Source: Rhizopus arrhizus (Eukaryota; Mucoromycota; Mucoromycetes; Mucorales; Rhizopodaceae). From it: a DNA stretch of 64,000 bases. This document shows positions 1 to 13,491 of this stretch, piece by piece. Location: contig JAKZZE010000008.1 of assembly GCA_024220505.1 (NCBI GenBank), positions 1,550,001 through 1,614,000 of the forward strand, in the 5' to 3' direction. Every line of letters begins with the position of its first letter. Positions within the stretch are counted from its first letter, which is position 1. The notes beneath the pieces were generated by a model that worked only from the letters and a program-made list of their open reading frames with translations, had not been told where the DNA came from and ran no database searches. Made by a program: the position numbers and the translations under genes.

Positions 1-1024
1 TATGAAAAGAGGAAGATTAGCTTGATAACAAACGGTACGTCTTTTAATTTGATTACATTTTTCTGAGAAAGTAGAGTTCGTTTAATATCATCCAATGCAC
101 CAATTTGGGTCATTTCCTTGCTTGATATTGTTTTAATAGAACTGACAAGCAATTTGGATGCTGCAAGCACATGCTTATTTTCGATCATTGTCTCCACTTT
201 TTCAGGTGTTGTTCTTAATTCTTCTCTATATAAACATAATAAATACAGAAAAAAAAGTATACAATCAGATTGGCTTTACATGACTTCCAATATACTCAAC
301 ATTTCCTTATATTGTTGAGATTTGTACCATAAATTCAACAAGTCGTTTCTTTTTTCCAATAACTCTTCTTTACATTTCTTCAAGTTGCTTTTCATTTGTA
401 CGACCCTGTTGGTTGAGTCTATTTTGTGCGTTCAGGAACCAAAATTAATATTACTTTCTATCTATTTTTTTTATACCATTAATATACTGTAGGACACCAC
501 CAAAGGTTCCAATAGAATTATTAAATCCTCTATAGTAATCTAAATGACTATGAATAAATCTGTAGTTGCAGATTGTCAAATTGTATACCATTCACAATCG
601 TTTTCAAAGCTTCATCTAAATTATAAAGTACCCTTTGAAACGAATGATAATCTTTTTTCTTTCCAACTGAACTATCATCCATAAGCTTTAAACTGAAACT
701 GACAGGATCAAACTAGCATAATATAAAGTGAGCTTTCTTTTTCTTAAAAAAAGTCTTGATTTTTTACATTTTCCTGCAACATAAACGCCCAATCTTTATG
801 TATTTCTCTTAACACAGCTATAAAAGTACATTAATTTCCTTTTATTAAGAGATGCTTTTTAAAAAGATAATCTTGAAAAAGAACTCACCTTCAAACTCTG
901 AGAAATCACCCTGAATATCTTCATGAGGGTCATAGTAATCTTGCTGTGCTGGTATATAATTCTGTCTTACAACAGACCTAGATCTCGAGGGTGTTCCTGA
1001 TGATGAAAGGAATGGATTGCTCAT
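1..1024 (-). CDS. SEC8: Exocyst complex component Sec8 (EXOC4), N-terminal part
   Basis: Sec8 is a subunit of the exocyst, which tethers secretory vesicles to the plasma membrane at growing tips. The start ATG is at 1022-1024. The first exon (889-1024) encodes a Ser/Arg-rich, then acidic leader and ends at a GTGAGT donor. The next short exon reads AVLREIHKDWAFMLQEN. A following exon carries the Sec8 pattern FDPVSFSLKLMDDSS and then HSFQRVLYNLDEALKTIVN. Further exons read KKCKEELLEKRNDLLNLW and, near position 130-230, EELRTTPEKVETMIENKH followed by IGALDDIKRTLLSQK. These match the N-terminal coiled-coil region of Sec8 in the family order. At least five exons are separated by short introns. The window edge cuts the gene, so the C-terminal helical bundles lie outside. 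No frame damage is visible. Confidence 0.88.
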
Positions 1025-1300
1025 TAGGAAAATAAATCTATGAAAGACCCAAAAAAAAAAGGTGTGTGGACAATTTACATAGATGATGTTGTTAAAACAC
1101 CGAATATGATTAAAGTACAGCAGACTATTCAGGAGCTGCATGAACAAGTTTGATGATAGGATGCTCATCATGAATATCTGTACTGTTTATTAAATCAGTT
1201 ATATGGTATGTTAATAACAAATTGATTATATTAAAAAGTACATGGAAGATGACATAGTCTAATATTTAATAATAAAAACATGATACATGAAATAATGAGC

Positions 1301-4300
1301 TTATTCATTCCAGTGCAGTCGTTCATTTCCAGTGACATAGACTGAGGTTGCCCTCGTTTGATTACCTCCCAAGTATTTTTCTCGTGTGGCAGGATTAAGA
1401 AAGACGAAGCCAAAGATTTCATCTGGGATCAATCGAATCACAGCACCGATCGGTAAAGACATGAAGCCGATTACGATCGCAATACCCCAGTGTAGACCAT
1501 CCAAACCGACCACTTGAAAAGCCGCACCACCGAACTGGACAATGACTGTCTGACCAAGTACACAGATGAGGAAAATGACTAGGAAAAATTTGTTGGACCA
1601 GAGATTTGTAAAGATGTTGAGTTTGCTATCAATACGTCTGCAGCTAAACTCGAAAGCAAAAAGATGAATATGTGTTTTGTGTGATCTTTCTTGTTCAACT
1701 TACTTGATCTCGTTAAATATTTGACAAAAGACGAATGTGTTAAAGACCACGGTCTGTAACACGACACTTTCAGTTGGATAGTTGAGGACACTACTGTAAA
1801 GGAGCACAAGGGTCACTGTGATCTGAAAGATAGCTTGACCGATGATCATCTTCCACATCCTGAACGTGATCAAAGGTGCCGTACGTGGTTCAGGGTTACG
1901 GTCTAGTAATTCTGGTGTAGGAGGATCTGTAGCCAAGGCAAGGGCAGCAAAGGTATCCATGATCAAATTGACCCACAACAGCTGAACGGCGGTCAAGACT
2001 GACTTTTGATCTGTACTGGCCACAGCAGAAATAAAGGTGAGAATGACAGCAGTGATGTTGACCGTCAGCTGGAACTCCAAGAATTTCTTGACAGCATCAT
2101 TCACACAACGACCCCACATGATGGCCTTGACGATACTCGAAAAATTATCATCCATCAAGATGATACTCGAAGCTTCCTTGGCCACTTCAGTACCAGCGAT
2201 ACCCATCGAGAACCCAACGTCAGCCATCTTGAGGGCCGGACCATCGTTTGTACCATCCCCGGTGACAGCGACAATGTCACCCAGCTCACGCAGACGACTG
2301 ACCAGGATACGTTTATCTTCTGGACTAGAACGAGCCAAGACCTGAAGACGAGGCAAGATCTTGTCCATTTCAGCTGGGGTCAAATTTCGAAAGACGGGTC
2401 CTTCCATGACCTCACCACCTGGTGTATAGATACCGCATTGTTTGGCAATACTTTTTGCTGTCACGACGTTGTCACCCGTCACCATACGAACAAACACACC
2501 TGCACGCTGACAGGCTTGAACAGCCTCTGTCACGCCATCTCGAAGAGGGTCCTCGATACCGACAACGCCCAAAAAGGTCAATCCGCTGTCTGCCACCAGA
2601 TCCTCATAGGGCACCTTACCTTCCTCGTCCATCTGGCTCTTGGGCGGCCAGTGTTCAAAGTCGCGGTAGGCAAGACCAAGGGTACGAAGACTTTGGTTGG
2701 CATAGTTCTGAATCGTACGTTCTATCTTTGCATGGTCCTCAGCCGTCATCCCACGCACCTGATCTTGATCGACTGACAGCACAGACGAACAAAGATCAAG
2801 AATGATTTCAGAGGCACCCTTGATATGCACACGATACATTGTTTGATGCTTGTTTGGATGAGATATCTTTATGACGGTGGCCATAGCCTTTCGTTCGGAA
2901 CTGAAAGGATAGATTTGTTCGATCGACCAGCGCGATCTCAGGACGTCATAATGTTCAGCGTGAATTTCTCGAGAGAACTGAAGCAAGGCAGTCTCTGTCT
3001 TGTTACCCACAAAACAAGGTTCTCCCTTTTCATTTTCTCCCTCGAACGCATTTGAGTTGATAGCGATCGATTGGTTGATGAGATCAAGTGTTTCCTTGGG
3101 TGCCTGTTGATGAATCTCTGCAATACTGATCAGATCAGTGTCCTTTGGCCTTTTGACAAAACCAAACGTGGAACCAAACATTCCGGCGACGACTGTCATC
3201 TTATTTTGTGTGAGTGTACCGGTTTTATCTGAGCAGACAGTGGTAGCATTACCCATGGTTTCACAAGCAGCCAAGACACGGACCAAGTTGTTGTCCTTGA
3301 GCATCCGTTGGGTGGCATAAGCAAGGGCTGTGAAGAAGAAGGTTAAAAATAAGGATGACGTACATGATTTCTTTACCAAGTGTGACAGCCAAAGGTAAAC
3401 CTTCAGGAACAGCAACTACCACAATCGTGACAACCACAATTAAGATTTTCATGATATCCAAAACAATCGTCGTCGGTTGATCAGGAACGCCCGACCGCCA
3501 ACCAACAAAATATCGAATGAGCAAGACGATGAGCATCAACAGACCAGCAGCCGATCCCAATTTGGCAATCATCTCTGCTAGATCATTCAGCTTTTCTTGA
3601 AGAGGGGTGCTTTCAGACTCAGTACGAAGGGCCATCATCGTCCGTCCATAGTATGAGTTGACACCGACGCCTGTCACCAGATAATTACCAACACCTTCCA
3701 AGACCTTGGCACCAGAGATAATAAAAGGATCAGGCAGGTGAACTGGACCTTTTGCATTTGCATGTTTATCCGCTTGCTTTTCACACTCCTTCAAGGTATT
3801 CTTTCGAACAGCGTCTGATTCCCCTGTGGCAGCAGACTCATCACATTTAAGGTCGTGTCCTTCGATAAAGATTCCATCGACAGGTACAATATCACCAGGT
3901 TCTAAATGAAGAATGTCACCGACTTGAATGTCATGAACGGAGATTTGAACAACCATTGTTTCTCTTGTAGCCTAAAGAGAAAGAATGAATTTAAGAATGA
4001 AAAAGATAAAGATTACCTTGACGACCCTGTCTTCCTTTTTCGCATTCAACTTGCGAAATTGTTTTTCTTTTTGATAATCATTGATACTCCCAACAAGGAC
4101 AACCAAGAGGATAGCTACGATAATAGCCACACCTTCAACCCACTTCACACCTGGTATCCTGTTACCCAGTGTATCATATTCAGGCACAGCAATATCTTCA
4201 TACAAACCAACGCCCAAAGAGACAACGGCTGCAATAGCCAACAAGATCTATGATTCGCTTAGATGAGTTTTGAACAAGAATGTTTGTTCTATTTACCAAC

Positions 4301-4812
4301 GTTTTATCTTGAAATGCGATCCACATGAGCTGAAATATGCTCTTGGATGCAGTCTCTGGTAACACATTTGCACCAAACACCCTTCTTCTCTGAGGAAATG
4401 CGGTGATGTCGGTCGTTGTGATATCTGTACGATGTGTCAGCTGTCTGGCGCCTAATGAATGCACAGTCGGAGTTCTCTCTAGCACAGACTCTTCTCTGGC
4501 TTCTTTCATCACTTGCTCAAGCGTGATAGGTTGATGTTTGGGTGCATTGGGGATAAGACCGGACTTTAGGTCGACATGAAGTCCTCTGGCTACACCTTCC
4601 AGCCCTCCGTAGGCGCGTAACAAGGGCATGTTTTTGGGATCAACCAGAGCACTGAGTTGTTCTGGAACAAAGGCGAATGGGTTGTTGGGATCCTGGTGGG
4701 TATTCAGATGGTCTCGAAAATCTATTCTGACTTGATCTGATTTTTCTGGTGCATTAGAGATGATGGTCGGGTTTTCACTGAGGAGTGCATTAGGTGAATG
4801 CGTAGTAGTCAT
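1301..4812 (-). CDS. PMC1: P-type Ca2+-transporting ATPase, PMC1/PMCA type (P2B)
   Basis: This pump uses ATP to move Ca2+ out of the cytosol, in fungi usually into the vacuole. Five exons fit in phase: 4297-4812, 4017-4247, 3377-3971, 1704-3327 and 1301-1643, giving 1102 residues, a normal family length. The third exon ends at CTTG|gtaaag, so the protein reads PEGLPLAVTLALAYATQRM across the join. Visible landmarks are the phosphorylation site CSDKTGTLTQNK (Asp about 481), the nucleotide-binding stretch KGASE, the hinge motif GDGTNDGPALKMADVG and late membrane helices ending in a cation-ATPase C-domain. The region before the first helices is long and hydrophilic (about 140 residues). The tail after the last helix is only about 30 residues, so no plant- or animal-style C-terminal calmodulin domain is seen, as in yeast Pmc1. 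A vacuolar location is inferred from the family. Confidence 0.95.
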
Positions 4813-5445
4813 TATGAAATAGGTAGATTATTTCTATTATTACAAAATATATTTATAGTTTTATTAAAAAAAGAAAAGAAGAAAGAAAAAAGTAAGAATT
4901 AGGATTTTATATAAAAAGGGAAAAGGAGATAGAGAGAGAGAGGGCAAGAGAATGAAAAAAAAAAAAAAAAGAAAAAGAAAAAGAAGGGGAGGAGGATCAT
5001 CGACAGCGAGTGTTTGTGTATGGTTGATAAGAGAAATGATAGAACATCCTTTTTTTCTTTGTTTTGCATGGGTGATGATCAATGGATTATCCATAAGCAC
5101 AGTTTAACTATTTTAAAAACAAATTCACTACTCTCCCTCTTTCTATCTCTTTTTGTTTGTATTTGCTTTTGCTTGTTTTATATTCTTTTGCGAGTTTATC
5201 ATTCTCATTTTAGAAAATTGAAGGGCTTTATGAAATCTTTTGTCCTCTCCCCTCCCCTTAAACGCACCTCCTTGTAGATATGTGCAAGTGTTGAGTGACA
5301 GAAATACATTAGAAGTCTATATTGATTAACAATAAACAAAAGCAAAAATAGACTCTTGAATTACCTTCTTTTTTTTTTGCAGTAATAATGAAATAAACAA
5401 GCATAAATTTAGAATAAAAGGAAGTCGCGAAAAAGTCAAACGTTA
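4813..5445. other. Intergenic region with purine- and pyrimidine-rich tracts
   Basis: This stretch upstream of the Ca2+ ATPase start holds a long A/G-rich run (about 4866-5000) followed by C/T-rich tracts. Open frames here are low-complexity and resemble no family I know. It probably contains the ATPase promoter and 5' UTR. I see no RNA gene. Confidence 0.5.
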
Positions 5446-5811
5446 TTAATAACGTACATTCCTCAAGTTGTATTTCATCATCATTTCTTCTTGTTTCTTC
5501 TTATTGAAACTCTCGAGTTTAACGCAACAGACGCCAAATATATTTGTCATGTTTGACAAAGCATAAGCTGTGGAATTTAAGGGCGCATTCAATATGACAA
5601 AGGTTGATAACAAATAGAATAGATATCGATGACTTGTAGAGTGTTTAAATAAAAACAAACACCAACTTGCTATAAAGCAAGAAAATGATGAGAGAGTGCT
5701 GTCGGTTGATTTCAATAACATGATTAATAAGACGTTAAAACGTTTGATGATAATGAAAATAGCGAGACAAATGCAATCAATTAAAGAAAATGCATGACAA
5801 CCACAAGACAT
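5446..5811 (-). CDS. Small membrane protein of unknown function
   Basis: This is a single open frame of 121 residues. It starts MSCGCHAFSLIDCICLAIFI and has three or four hydrophobic segments (about residues 8-32, 40-55, 63-80 and possibly 82-95). A short basic, charged tail ends in NLRNVRY. The Cys-rich start, the alternation of hydrophobic blocks with short polar turns and a basic C-terminus look like a real small polytopic protein rather than chance. It lies just beyond the 3' end of the Nup133 gene on the same strand. I do not recognise the family and assign no function. An A+T-rich chance frame remains possible. Confidence 0.5.
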   Translation of the reverse strand: MSCGCHAFSLIDCICLAIFIIIKRFNVLLIMLLKSTDSTLSSFSCFIASWCLFLFKHSTSHRYLFYLLSTFVILNAPLNSTAYALSNMTNIFGVCCVKLESFNKKKQEEMMMKYNLRNVRY

Positions 5812-5891
5812 GAGCTATTTAAAGGTTCTGTAGTGGATGAAAAAGGGCAAGTTTATAAAGATTTTAAAGAATATTGAAGCATATAGATGAG

Positions 5892-8800
5892 TTATGACAT
5901 CACAGCTTTGAATAAGTGTTCGAGCTGACTTAATTCTTGCGACTGGAAATAATTTAATGAACTTGGTGCTAGAATTTTGTCCTCATTTGATTGAATGATA
6001 CGCCAAGTGTATGTTTCTTTTAATGCGGTATGACGCTGTACTTTAGTGAATTCTTGGTGATATTTAACATATTTACTGTTCAAGTCTCGGCTATAAATCT
6101 CTTTCCAAATGATCTGTGACAGTAATAGGTTTGATTCATCCTTTACTTCATTTACTAACCTAAGCGCTATTGTCATATTCATTACGTCTGATCCAAAATT
6201 ATCCAACATCACTAATATCCTTATCACTTGTACTTTATCAAGACTTGTTTCATTCAACAGTTTTTCTATAGACTCCTTAAGCTCTTTTACGTCTTCTTTT
6301 CTTGTTTCATCTTCAACAACTATACGAGCACATTTGTTTAATATAAACATTGCTGCATCTTCATCAGCGGGGATAAAATTTAAATGTTCTTTAAACGCCT
6401 CAATTATTTCCATTTGTATCGCTTCAAACTCAAGCTGGACACTTAAATCTTGTAAAATATTTGATTCTGCATAATTTGTTATCATCGCATATACACACAA
6501 CAGTTTTGCTTCTTCAACTTACCAAACATGTCATCCTTCTCTTCTTTTGTCGCAACAAGCATCATGTTAGCCCAACTCAACATATCGCATCTTTTATAAA
6601 CATTTGTTTCCCTTTCTAAGCACTCTTTGAGCCTAATCAGTGCTTTTACATAATTTTCTTGTAAAAGATAATATGTCCATGATATCTTGACAGGATTATT
6701 TTCAAAGAACTTGTCTACATAATCTGGTACATGTTTACTGAGCAATAATATCTTTTCGTCTTCACCTATAATCATTCTCATCAGTTCAACATTTCCCCCC
6801 TTTTCATCATCTTTTTTTTTTCTTGTTACCGTAGTCATTAAGCCAATTTAATAAAAGAGTAAAATAATCATAACCATAGACTTGTATGAAATAAATATGT
6901 TTAGCTTGTACTTCTTCATCTGATAGCTGACTTGTTTGTAAAGCAGCTACAATCGCTGGTAAATCATTATATTTCTCAGCAAGCTCAATAGCCACTTGAT
7001 ATTGTTGACATGCACATAACTTTTGTATAATCACACTTTTAGTATTGGATAATTTATCTGCATAATTTTGGCGTACATCTCCAACACTATCTCAATATTA
7101 ACATTACTTTATCTCTCTTTACCTTTTTGTTCATTCTTTGTTACCTTTTATAAATTTCTATAGACAAATGGTTTAATAACAAATTGGCTATCTCACACAA
7201 ATTATCTTTTAATGCTGCCATGGATTGATCAGTAACATTATTCAATGACGATAAGCAAACATAATCTTGTGTCTTTTCAAATGCTTTCATTAACAAATCA
7301 CTGGCACTCGCTACTATTTTTTTTTAAAAAAAAGAGAGGGGGGATAAGAATGATACGAGCCAAAATAATTAGATTTCTTACTCATCCAAAGATCACCAAA
7401 GTGGTGACTTATTTCATACAGTGGTAAATATTTTTCTTCGTAATTATAAGCTCTGTTTGCTAGGCTCTGAAGATCATAATAAGTACAATCATTTTTTTCC
7501 CCCTATCTTTCTTACTAAAATCACTGTGTTGATCTTTTGTAAATAAAGCGCGGTTTCTTCAAGATTGAAATCAAACACTTCAAATGTAGAGAAGAATTGT
7601 TCAATAAGTCGATTCACATCAAATGGCTATAAAAAGATAAATACTCGGGATCCTTCAAGACGTCTGTGCCTTGATCTTACATGGTCAATCAAAAAAGCTC
7701 GGATAAGGTCACCGCTGTTTTCTTGTAAAACAGATTGAATGGCTGCAGAAAACTGCAGAGTAAAATTGCTATTTTCTACAAGTGTTTCATAGAGCACGAT
7801 AGCAAGATAATAGTATTCAGTTGTTTTCAAAATCTTGAATCGTTCATTTTCGGTCATCTATTATCAACAGAATGAGTTTGTAAATCTACTTCAATCAAAG
7901 AAAAGCTCTTTTTTTTACAGAGTGAATTAGTCCATTATCAGTCAAGACAGACATGATTCTATTTGAAAATACATATCTACTTTCAATATAAAATCCTAAT
8001 TCAAGTGATTTTGGTAGTAATTCACATCCTTTTAATATATCATCTGTCAGTGAAAGTACGGCCTTGGAGATATCCTCTTGTTCTGTTCTAAGTGGAAATT
8101 GTAATGGTCCCTTTCATAAAGGCTGTTAATTTTTTTTTTATATTAAAATGCTTCAATCTAATTACTTGTTCAGGTACACCAAAGAAAACAGCCTGTTCTA
8201 ATCTAGATTTAAAAATAAGTGTATCCCTTTCATTCTATGGTTGTAAATTGAGTACAGCAAAAAGAAAGAGAGAAAGAGACTTACGGTATCATCTACAGCA
8301 ACAGCATAGATGTTTCTAAATATTCCTTGTTAATAGCTGTTTGCTTTTTAATGACTTTATTTACCCTTCTGCTGATGGCCTTCGTATCTTATTAGTGTCT
8401 ACTTGAAATTCAATAATGCACTTTCGTGTAATCATCAGTGCAGACGTTTCTGCTGTCTGATTCACCTGAGTACACAATATATCTTCTTCTTCTTGTTTAA
8501 GCACCACTCGCTCTTCAAACACAGAATTTTTATCCATCGACACTGCAATCATCGTTCGATCAAAGGTAACAAAAGCAAGGCCTTCTGAAATAAGTAGACT
8601 GGGCGTCCTTTGGAGCGTATCTGGAATGACTGAATAAGGTACAGAGGCTGTGTGTAGAATCCACAAGGGTGTGTTTTCTCTTAGAATTGATCCGCTATAT
8701 GTAAGTGAGATGACGGCATATTGTACGTAATTGCCCATTTCAGGTACTGAATAGGAAACGAGAACAGTAAATGTGTTGTTTCTAATTAAAAAAAGGGTTC

Positions 8801-9958
8801 ATAAGAGCAATAATGCTATGTTCAAATAAAACTTACTCAGATAAGCAAATGTCCAACAAGTTGGCTTTGATATAATCTCTTGATACATGAGAAGGAATAT
8901 GCCGAGATAAAGCTTCTTTTAAATGATGATGAATTGATATCACAGTCGACAGCTAAATAAATACAATTAGAGCAAATCATTCTTCTTCTCCAATTTAGTA
9001 TACATACCTTGATTTCATTTTGATCATTGATATTCCAAACAGCCATATGCTCTGTATAGGCAATATAAGCATGACCTTGACTAAATCGAATCCTCAATAT
9101 CTTGCCTTTACAAGGTAAACTAGATTTGACGACACTAGATCGACTCTCTACCGGGTTTGTGACAAACAGCATGTTACTCAAGAAAGTAGCAAAGTTCATT
9201 TGTTTGTAAAACGAGAAAACGGTCAACTTGTTTGCATTATAGTCAACCAAATAAATATTTCCATGACTCGATCCAATAATCGCTCGCTGTCCCCGAATGG
9301 ATTCCACAGCTGTAATCTGCTCTTGTTGTGAGAGTGATAGTTTGTATTTCAGAAAAGAGGATGTATCACTGTACTGTTTCCAATAAGTGATATGTCCTGA
9401 TTTACTTACTGCCAATATCCCTATTGTTTGAGTATCGTTGCTGACCATATTGACAATAGGTGGCTCTTGATTTTCTTCCATCGATAAATGAATCACTCTA
9501 TCATTATTCTAAAATAAAAAAAATGCATAAGAATACGTTCAAAGATGCCATATTTTCTTTTTTAAACCTTTTTTTTGTAAAAATAAATATAGATACTGTC
9601 TGGAGTCGCGATCGTGATGCAGTTGAAAAGCTGACTTGAATGAACACGAACATCTTGGGACGAATCTATAAAAGATCTAGTTTATTAGATGAAAGTATCA
9701 AAAAAAATAGAAAAACATACACATGTTGATCACATTTTCTAATGTAGAAGGAAGTTTGCCAATTCTCCTAATTCTATATGCACTGGTCTGACTCAAGACT
9801 TCTGGATCAGCCCAAAAAGTTGGATAACTCGTTGACGTGGTATCTGATGCTAAAATGTAATCGTGTAGTTCTAACTTTGGTTTATCTGTTCTTTTGCGAA
9901 AGAAGGGTGATAGCTTGGAAATGCTGGATACTCTGCTGCTTGTTTTGGCTTTAGGCAT
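5892..9958 (-). CDS. NUP133: Nucleoporin Nup133-like protein (Y-complex of the nuclear pore)
   Basis: Nup133 sits at the tip of the Y-shaped scaffold complex of the nuclear pore. The start ATG is at 9956-9958, followed by a basic Ser-rich leader (MPKAKTSSRVSSISKLSPFF). The N-terminal half (about 8400-9900) has beta-propeller-like repeats. One example is IGILAVSKSGHITYWKQYSD followed by a second blade GSSHGNIYLVDYNANK. The C-terminal half is helical with Nup133-type phrases. These are YQVAIELAEKYNDLPAIVAA (near 6960), YFIQVYGYDYFTLLLNWLND, and a terminal segment with LLLSQIIWKEIYSRDL. The stop is TAA at 5892-5894. The gene is broken by many short introns. The first junction is probably ...NVINM T|gtatgt joined to AT TCG TCC. 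I have not fixed every exon, so the span is firm but internal joins are approximate. Identity rests on pattern and architecture. Nup155-type scaffold proteins are the main alternative. Confidence 0.78.
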
Positions 9959-12112
9959 GTTGTAATTATAATATACTAAAACACACAAACACAAAAATAG
10001 TGAGAGAGAGAAGGCAAGAAAAAAAAAATCGGAGATTTAATACACTGCTGCTTGAAAGCAGTAAAGCATACTTTTCCATTTTTTTTTTTACAGACTTTAT
10101 ACTTCAACAAGAGACTTTTAGTATAAAATATAAGCTACATTAGATACAATAAGGTTCTGTAAGAAATGATATTGGTTAGTATATTCATAAGTTTCTTACT
10201 ATTGTACTAAATTCTTGATAAAAAACACAAGCTTTTTTTTTTATTTAATTATATCGCGTGAATAAGTAGTATTTGTTTAAGTTAAAGTAATACTCAATAC
10301 ACTAAGATCATTGAGTCATTATTAAAAGCATTGTAATTCTTACTCTAGTATAATACTCAGCATTCAAATGTCCATCAAGTATTGACCTGGACTGTCTTTA
10401 TAATATAAAATTCATGTTCTTGATCTCATGCATAAAATCATTTTGCTTCTATTTACCGTGATGAGTATGTTATTTGTTACGTTAGTAGCTTTCAAGTGAA
10501 AGAAAAGTGAGACTGAGGGTACGAACATGATTTGATGCTGTGATGTCTATATGAAATTGCTAAAGTGTTAACTATTGTCGGTATACTCTTCTTTACCAGC
10601 ATCAACATGCTTTTACTCAGTCTAATGGACTGTGTAACTAACAAGCGAAACCGATATAACTTACGTTGGATTTAATTATCACATAATTAACGTTTATATT
10701 AAAAGATCTAACATTAAAAGATTAACTCAGGTATAAAGCTGTATTAAAAGCAATTGCCGCAAATTTACGGGAAGTTTATCTAAAACGGCGGGTAAAATAT
10801 CCTAAACAGCATCAAATTCAATTTGTACTTGAATACTATAGTAATACAAACTCTTCATCTTCCCATCTTTATCCTTTTCCCTTTTTGCCTATCAAAAAGG
10901 TTTTTTAGCTCTTTAACCATTTCATGATCTGGCCCGGGCAATACAATAATTTCCCATTATTATGTACTTAATTAGGTTACTTTAATTCTTAGATAAATAA
11001 AATATTCTTTAATCGTAATACAAACGATATGGTAATTATTGTAACCCTTTTCTGTACTCATCAACGTATAGATTCCACAGAAAAGTACAAGCTAATGTTA
11101 TTCAGGAAGAAAATACTTTCCCATAGTTTATGTAAAATTCCCCTATTGCAAAATACTACATGCGGTTACTCAAACGACAAGTCAAAATGAAATGTTGTCC
11201 TGTACTTATTTTCCTAAAGAGCGTTAATTAAGTTTGTTTAGCAAATACATTACAAGAAAACTACATGGTATATTCACAGCTCCAAAATAATAATACGACT
11301 TCTATGCTTGATTGTAAACATTAATCTTTTTCTAATTAAGATTCAAATCCAAATATCACACACATTTTCTATTTGAGGAATAGTCAGGTATTGACATTTG
11401 CTTGAGTGAGTGTCATGAGAAGTAAAACCTATACACAAGCAAGTAATATGAAAATGTAAAACAAAACCCTCTCTTTAGTAATGAATTTCTGTGTGCCTTA
11501 TTAGGTACGACAGACACGGCTAGTCGGGATCGATCAAATTGGTAACCAATACAAATACAACTTAATTGACCCTTAACACGTTACTATGTGTACGCATATA
11601 GAATCTCAAATCATATATTTTTTTGTTATACATTGAAATATTTTTAACCAATAAATGCTGAGTTAAAGCAAGCATATAGCAAATTCACACTGAAACCTGA
11701 AAGACTGTAAGAATCATGTAGAACTGGATGATTACAAGGTGGAAGTGTAATTCATGCAGGATTCTTATATCACAAAAGAAAAAAGTCAGCTCTAATACCT
11801 TCACAATAAGAAATAAGAATTCTTAGAGTACTCACAGATGCAATGAATTTGGCAGCTTCTTATTTCAAAACTATCATTGCACTTGTCTGTACTGACAATA
11901 TAAACTGAATGTATCGTCCGACATAAGAAATTTGCTTTTGTTTAAACGTCGAGTTTCATTTTATCAAATGTCTCATATTTAATTAAGTACACGAACGCTT
12001 GTATCTTAAACCTATTCTTTTTAACACATAAAATGTTACACGCTCTGTTTGGTGCACCTTCTTCTCGCTAAAAATATCACTATGTGCAACGTTAAATCTT
12101 TATAGCCTAATC
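9959..12112. other. Gene-free intergenic region (about 2.1 kb)
   Basis: No open frame with protein-like composition was found on either strand, and no tRNA-like cloverleaf or rRNA segment was noticed. The DNA is A+T rich without obvious tandem repeats. It separates the divergently placed Nup133 and GH16 genes, so it contains at least their two promoters. Confidence 0.5.
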
Positions 12113-12122
12113 TATATAAAAA
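12113..12122 (+). promoter_or_regulatory. TATA-like box of the GH16 gene
   Basis: TATATAAAAA lies about 56-65 nt upstream of the ATG at 12178, followed by a purine-rich leader. Position and sequence fit a core promoter with a short 5' UTR. Confidence 0.5.
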
Positions 12123-12177
12123 GGAGGGAGAATTGAATAAAAGGAAAACATAAAAGGATCAAAAAAGATAAATTAAA

Positions 12178-13186
12178 ATGTTAAAGTCACTCATCACATC
12201 TCTTTTGGCTGTCAATCTCTTTGCTGTTTCCACTGCTCAAGTGTGGTCACTGAAAAAAACCTATCAAGGCTCCACCTTCTTTGATGGTTTTGATTTCTTT
12301 ACTGATGCTGATCCTACTCACGGCTTTGTCAAATATGTTGATCAAGCAACTGCTCAATCTGCTGGTTTAATCTCTACTAGAGGAGGTAAGGTAATCATGA
12401 GAGCCGATAACTCCACAGTCAGTCCCAATGGTCGACGCTCTGTCAGAATTACTTCTCGTCTGTCTTATACCAATTCTGCTTTGGTATTGCTTGACCTTGA
12501 GCATATGCCTGTTGGATGCGGTACTTGGCCAGCCTTTTGGATGTTTGGTCCCAACTGGCCAAATAATGGTGAAATTGATGTAAGCTTTTTTTTATATTTG
12601 AAATTTGCTAGAAATGCAATAGCTAATGATTTGCTTAAAGATTATCGAAAATGTAAACGAGGCTACTGCAAATGAAATTCATCTGCATACAAAGAAAGGC
12701 TGTACTATGGCTGGTGTCTCTCGCAAACAAACTGGAAGCATTTTAACTAATGACTGCTATGTCAATGCTCCTGGCCAGAGCTCAAACACCGGATGTGGTG
12801 TTTCGACTACAGATAAAAGAACTTATGGTAGAGGCTTGAATGCCATTAACGGTGGTGTCTACGCTATGAGAATGACTGCAGGTACTGGTATACAAGTTTG
12901 GTTCTTCCCCCGAGGAAGCATCCCTTCCGACATTAGCAGCGGCAAAGTTAACCCCACCTCTTGGCCCACTCCTATTGCCGATTTTCCTTTCAAAGCAGGC
13001 TCTTGTGATCTTACCTACTTTAATAATATGAACATTATCTTTAATTTGGCCTTTTGTGGTGACTGGGCAGGCAATGTTTATGGAAACTCTGGTTGTCCTT
13101 CAACTTGTACTGATTATGTTGCAAACAATCCAGGTGCATTCTCTGATGCTTACTGGAGCATTAACTACCTCAAAGTTTATCAATAA
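12178..13186 (+). CDS. Secreted GH16 family endo-beta-1,3(4)-glucanase-like protein
   Basis: GH16 enzymes cleave beta-1,3- or mixed-linkage beta-glucans. The gene has two exons, 12178-12579 and 12641-13186, joined in phase 0, giving 315 residues. Residues 1-20 form a signal peptide (MLKSLITSLLAVNLFAVSTA). The catalytic signature reads GEID|IIENVNE across the intron join, with the family's ExDxxE residues at Glu132, Asp134 and Glu137. It is preceded by GTWPAFWMFGPNWPNNG, typical of the substrate cleft. Cysteines in the second half probably form disulfides. The closing strands end YWSINYLKVYQ, also typical. There is no carbohydrate-binding module and no GPI signal, so a soluble extracellular enzyme is inferred. 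Exact substrate preference cannot be told from sequence. Confidence 0.92.
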
Positions 13187-13491
13187 ATTACTTTTTTCTT
13201 ACTGCTATTTTATGATATTATGTTTGCAACTAGAATTTCTTTGTTTATGATTCACTCTTCAATACTATTTGTCCATCTCTTTCATTTTGTTAAAATGTTC
13301 ATATCACAGAAATCAGTGATTAGACGCGTACAGGCTCTACTAACGTAGTCCATTCGTTAGATAAATGTAACGGCCATTGAAAATGCAAAAGAAATCCTTG
13401 CGTTTAAGCAGTTAAGAGAATAAAATGATCAAATATATACTTGGATGTTTCGAGACTTGATATATAAACAACTTTGCTTATTGGCCTTTGC
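13187..13491 (+). other. 3' flank of the GH16 gene, no gene seen
   Basis: A+T-rich 3' UTR and spacer between the glucanase and the first repeat of the mobile-element island. Nothing further is recognised. Confidence 0.4.

Noticed and set aside
2006..2776. Long plus-strand open frame of 256 codons
   Set aside because: It lies antisense to the conserved Ca2+ ATPase exon, whose motifs are unmistakable. Its translation is rich in His, Thr and Cys with no domain, typical of an antisense shadow.
9959..12112. Possible tRNA or small RNA genes in long gene-free regions
   Set aside because: I looked for acceptor-stem and T-loop (GGTTCGA-type) patterns in the gene-free stretches and saw none convincing. 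A tRNA or covariance scan would be needed to exclude them.
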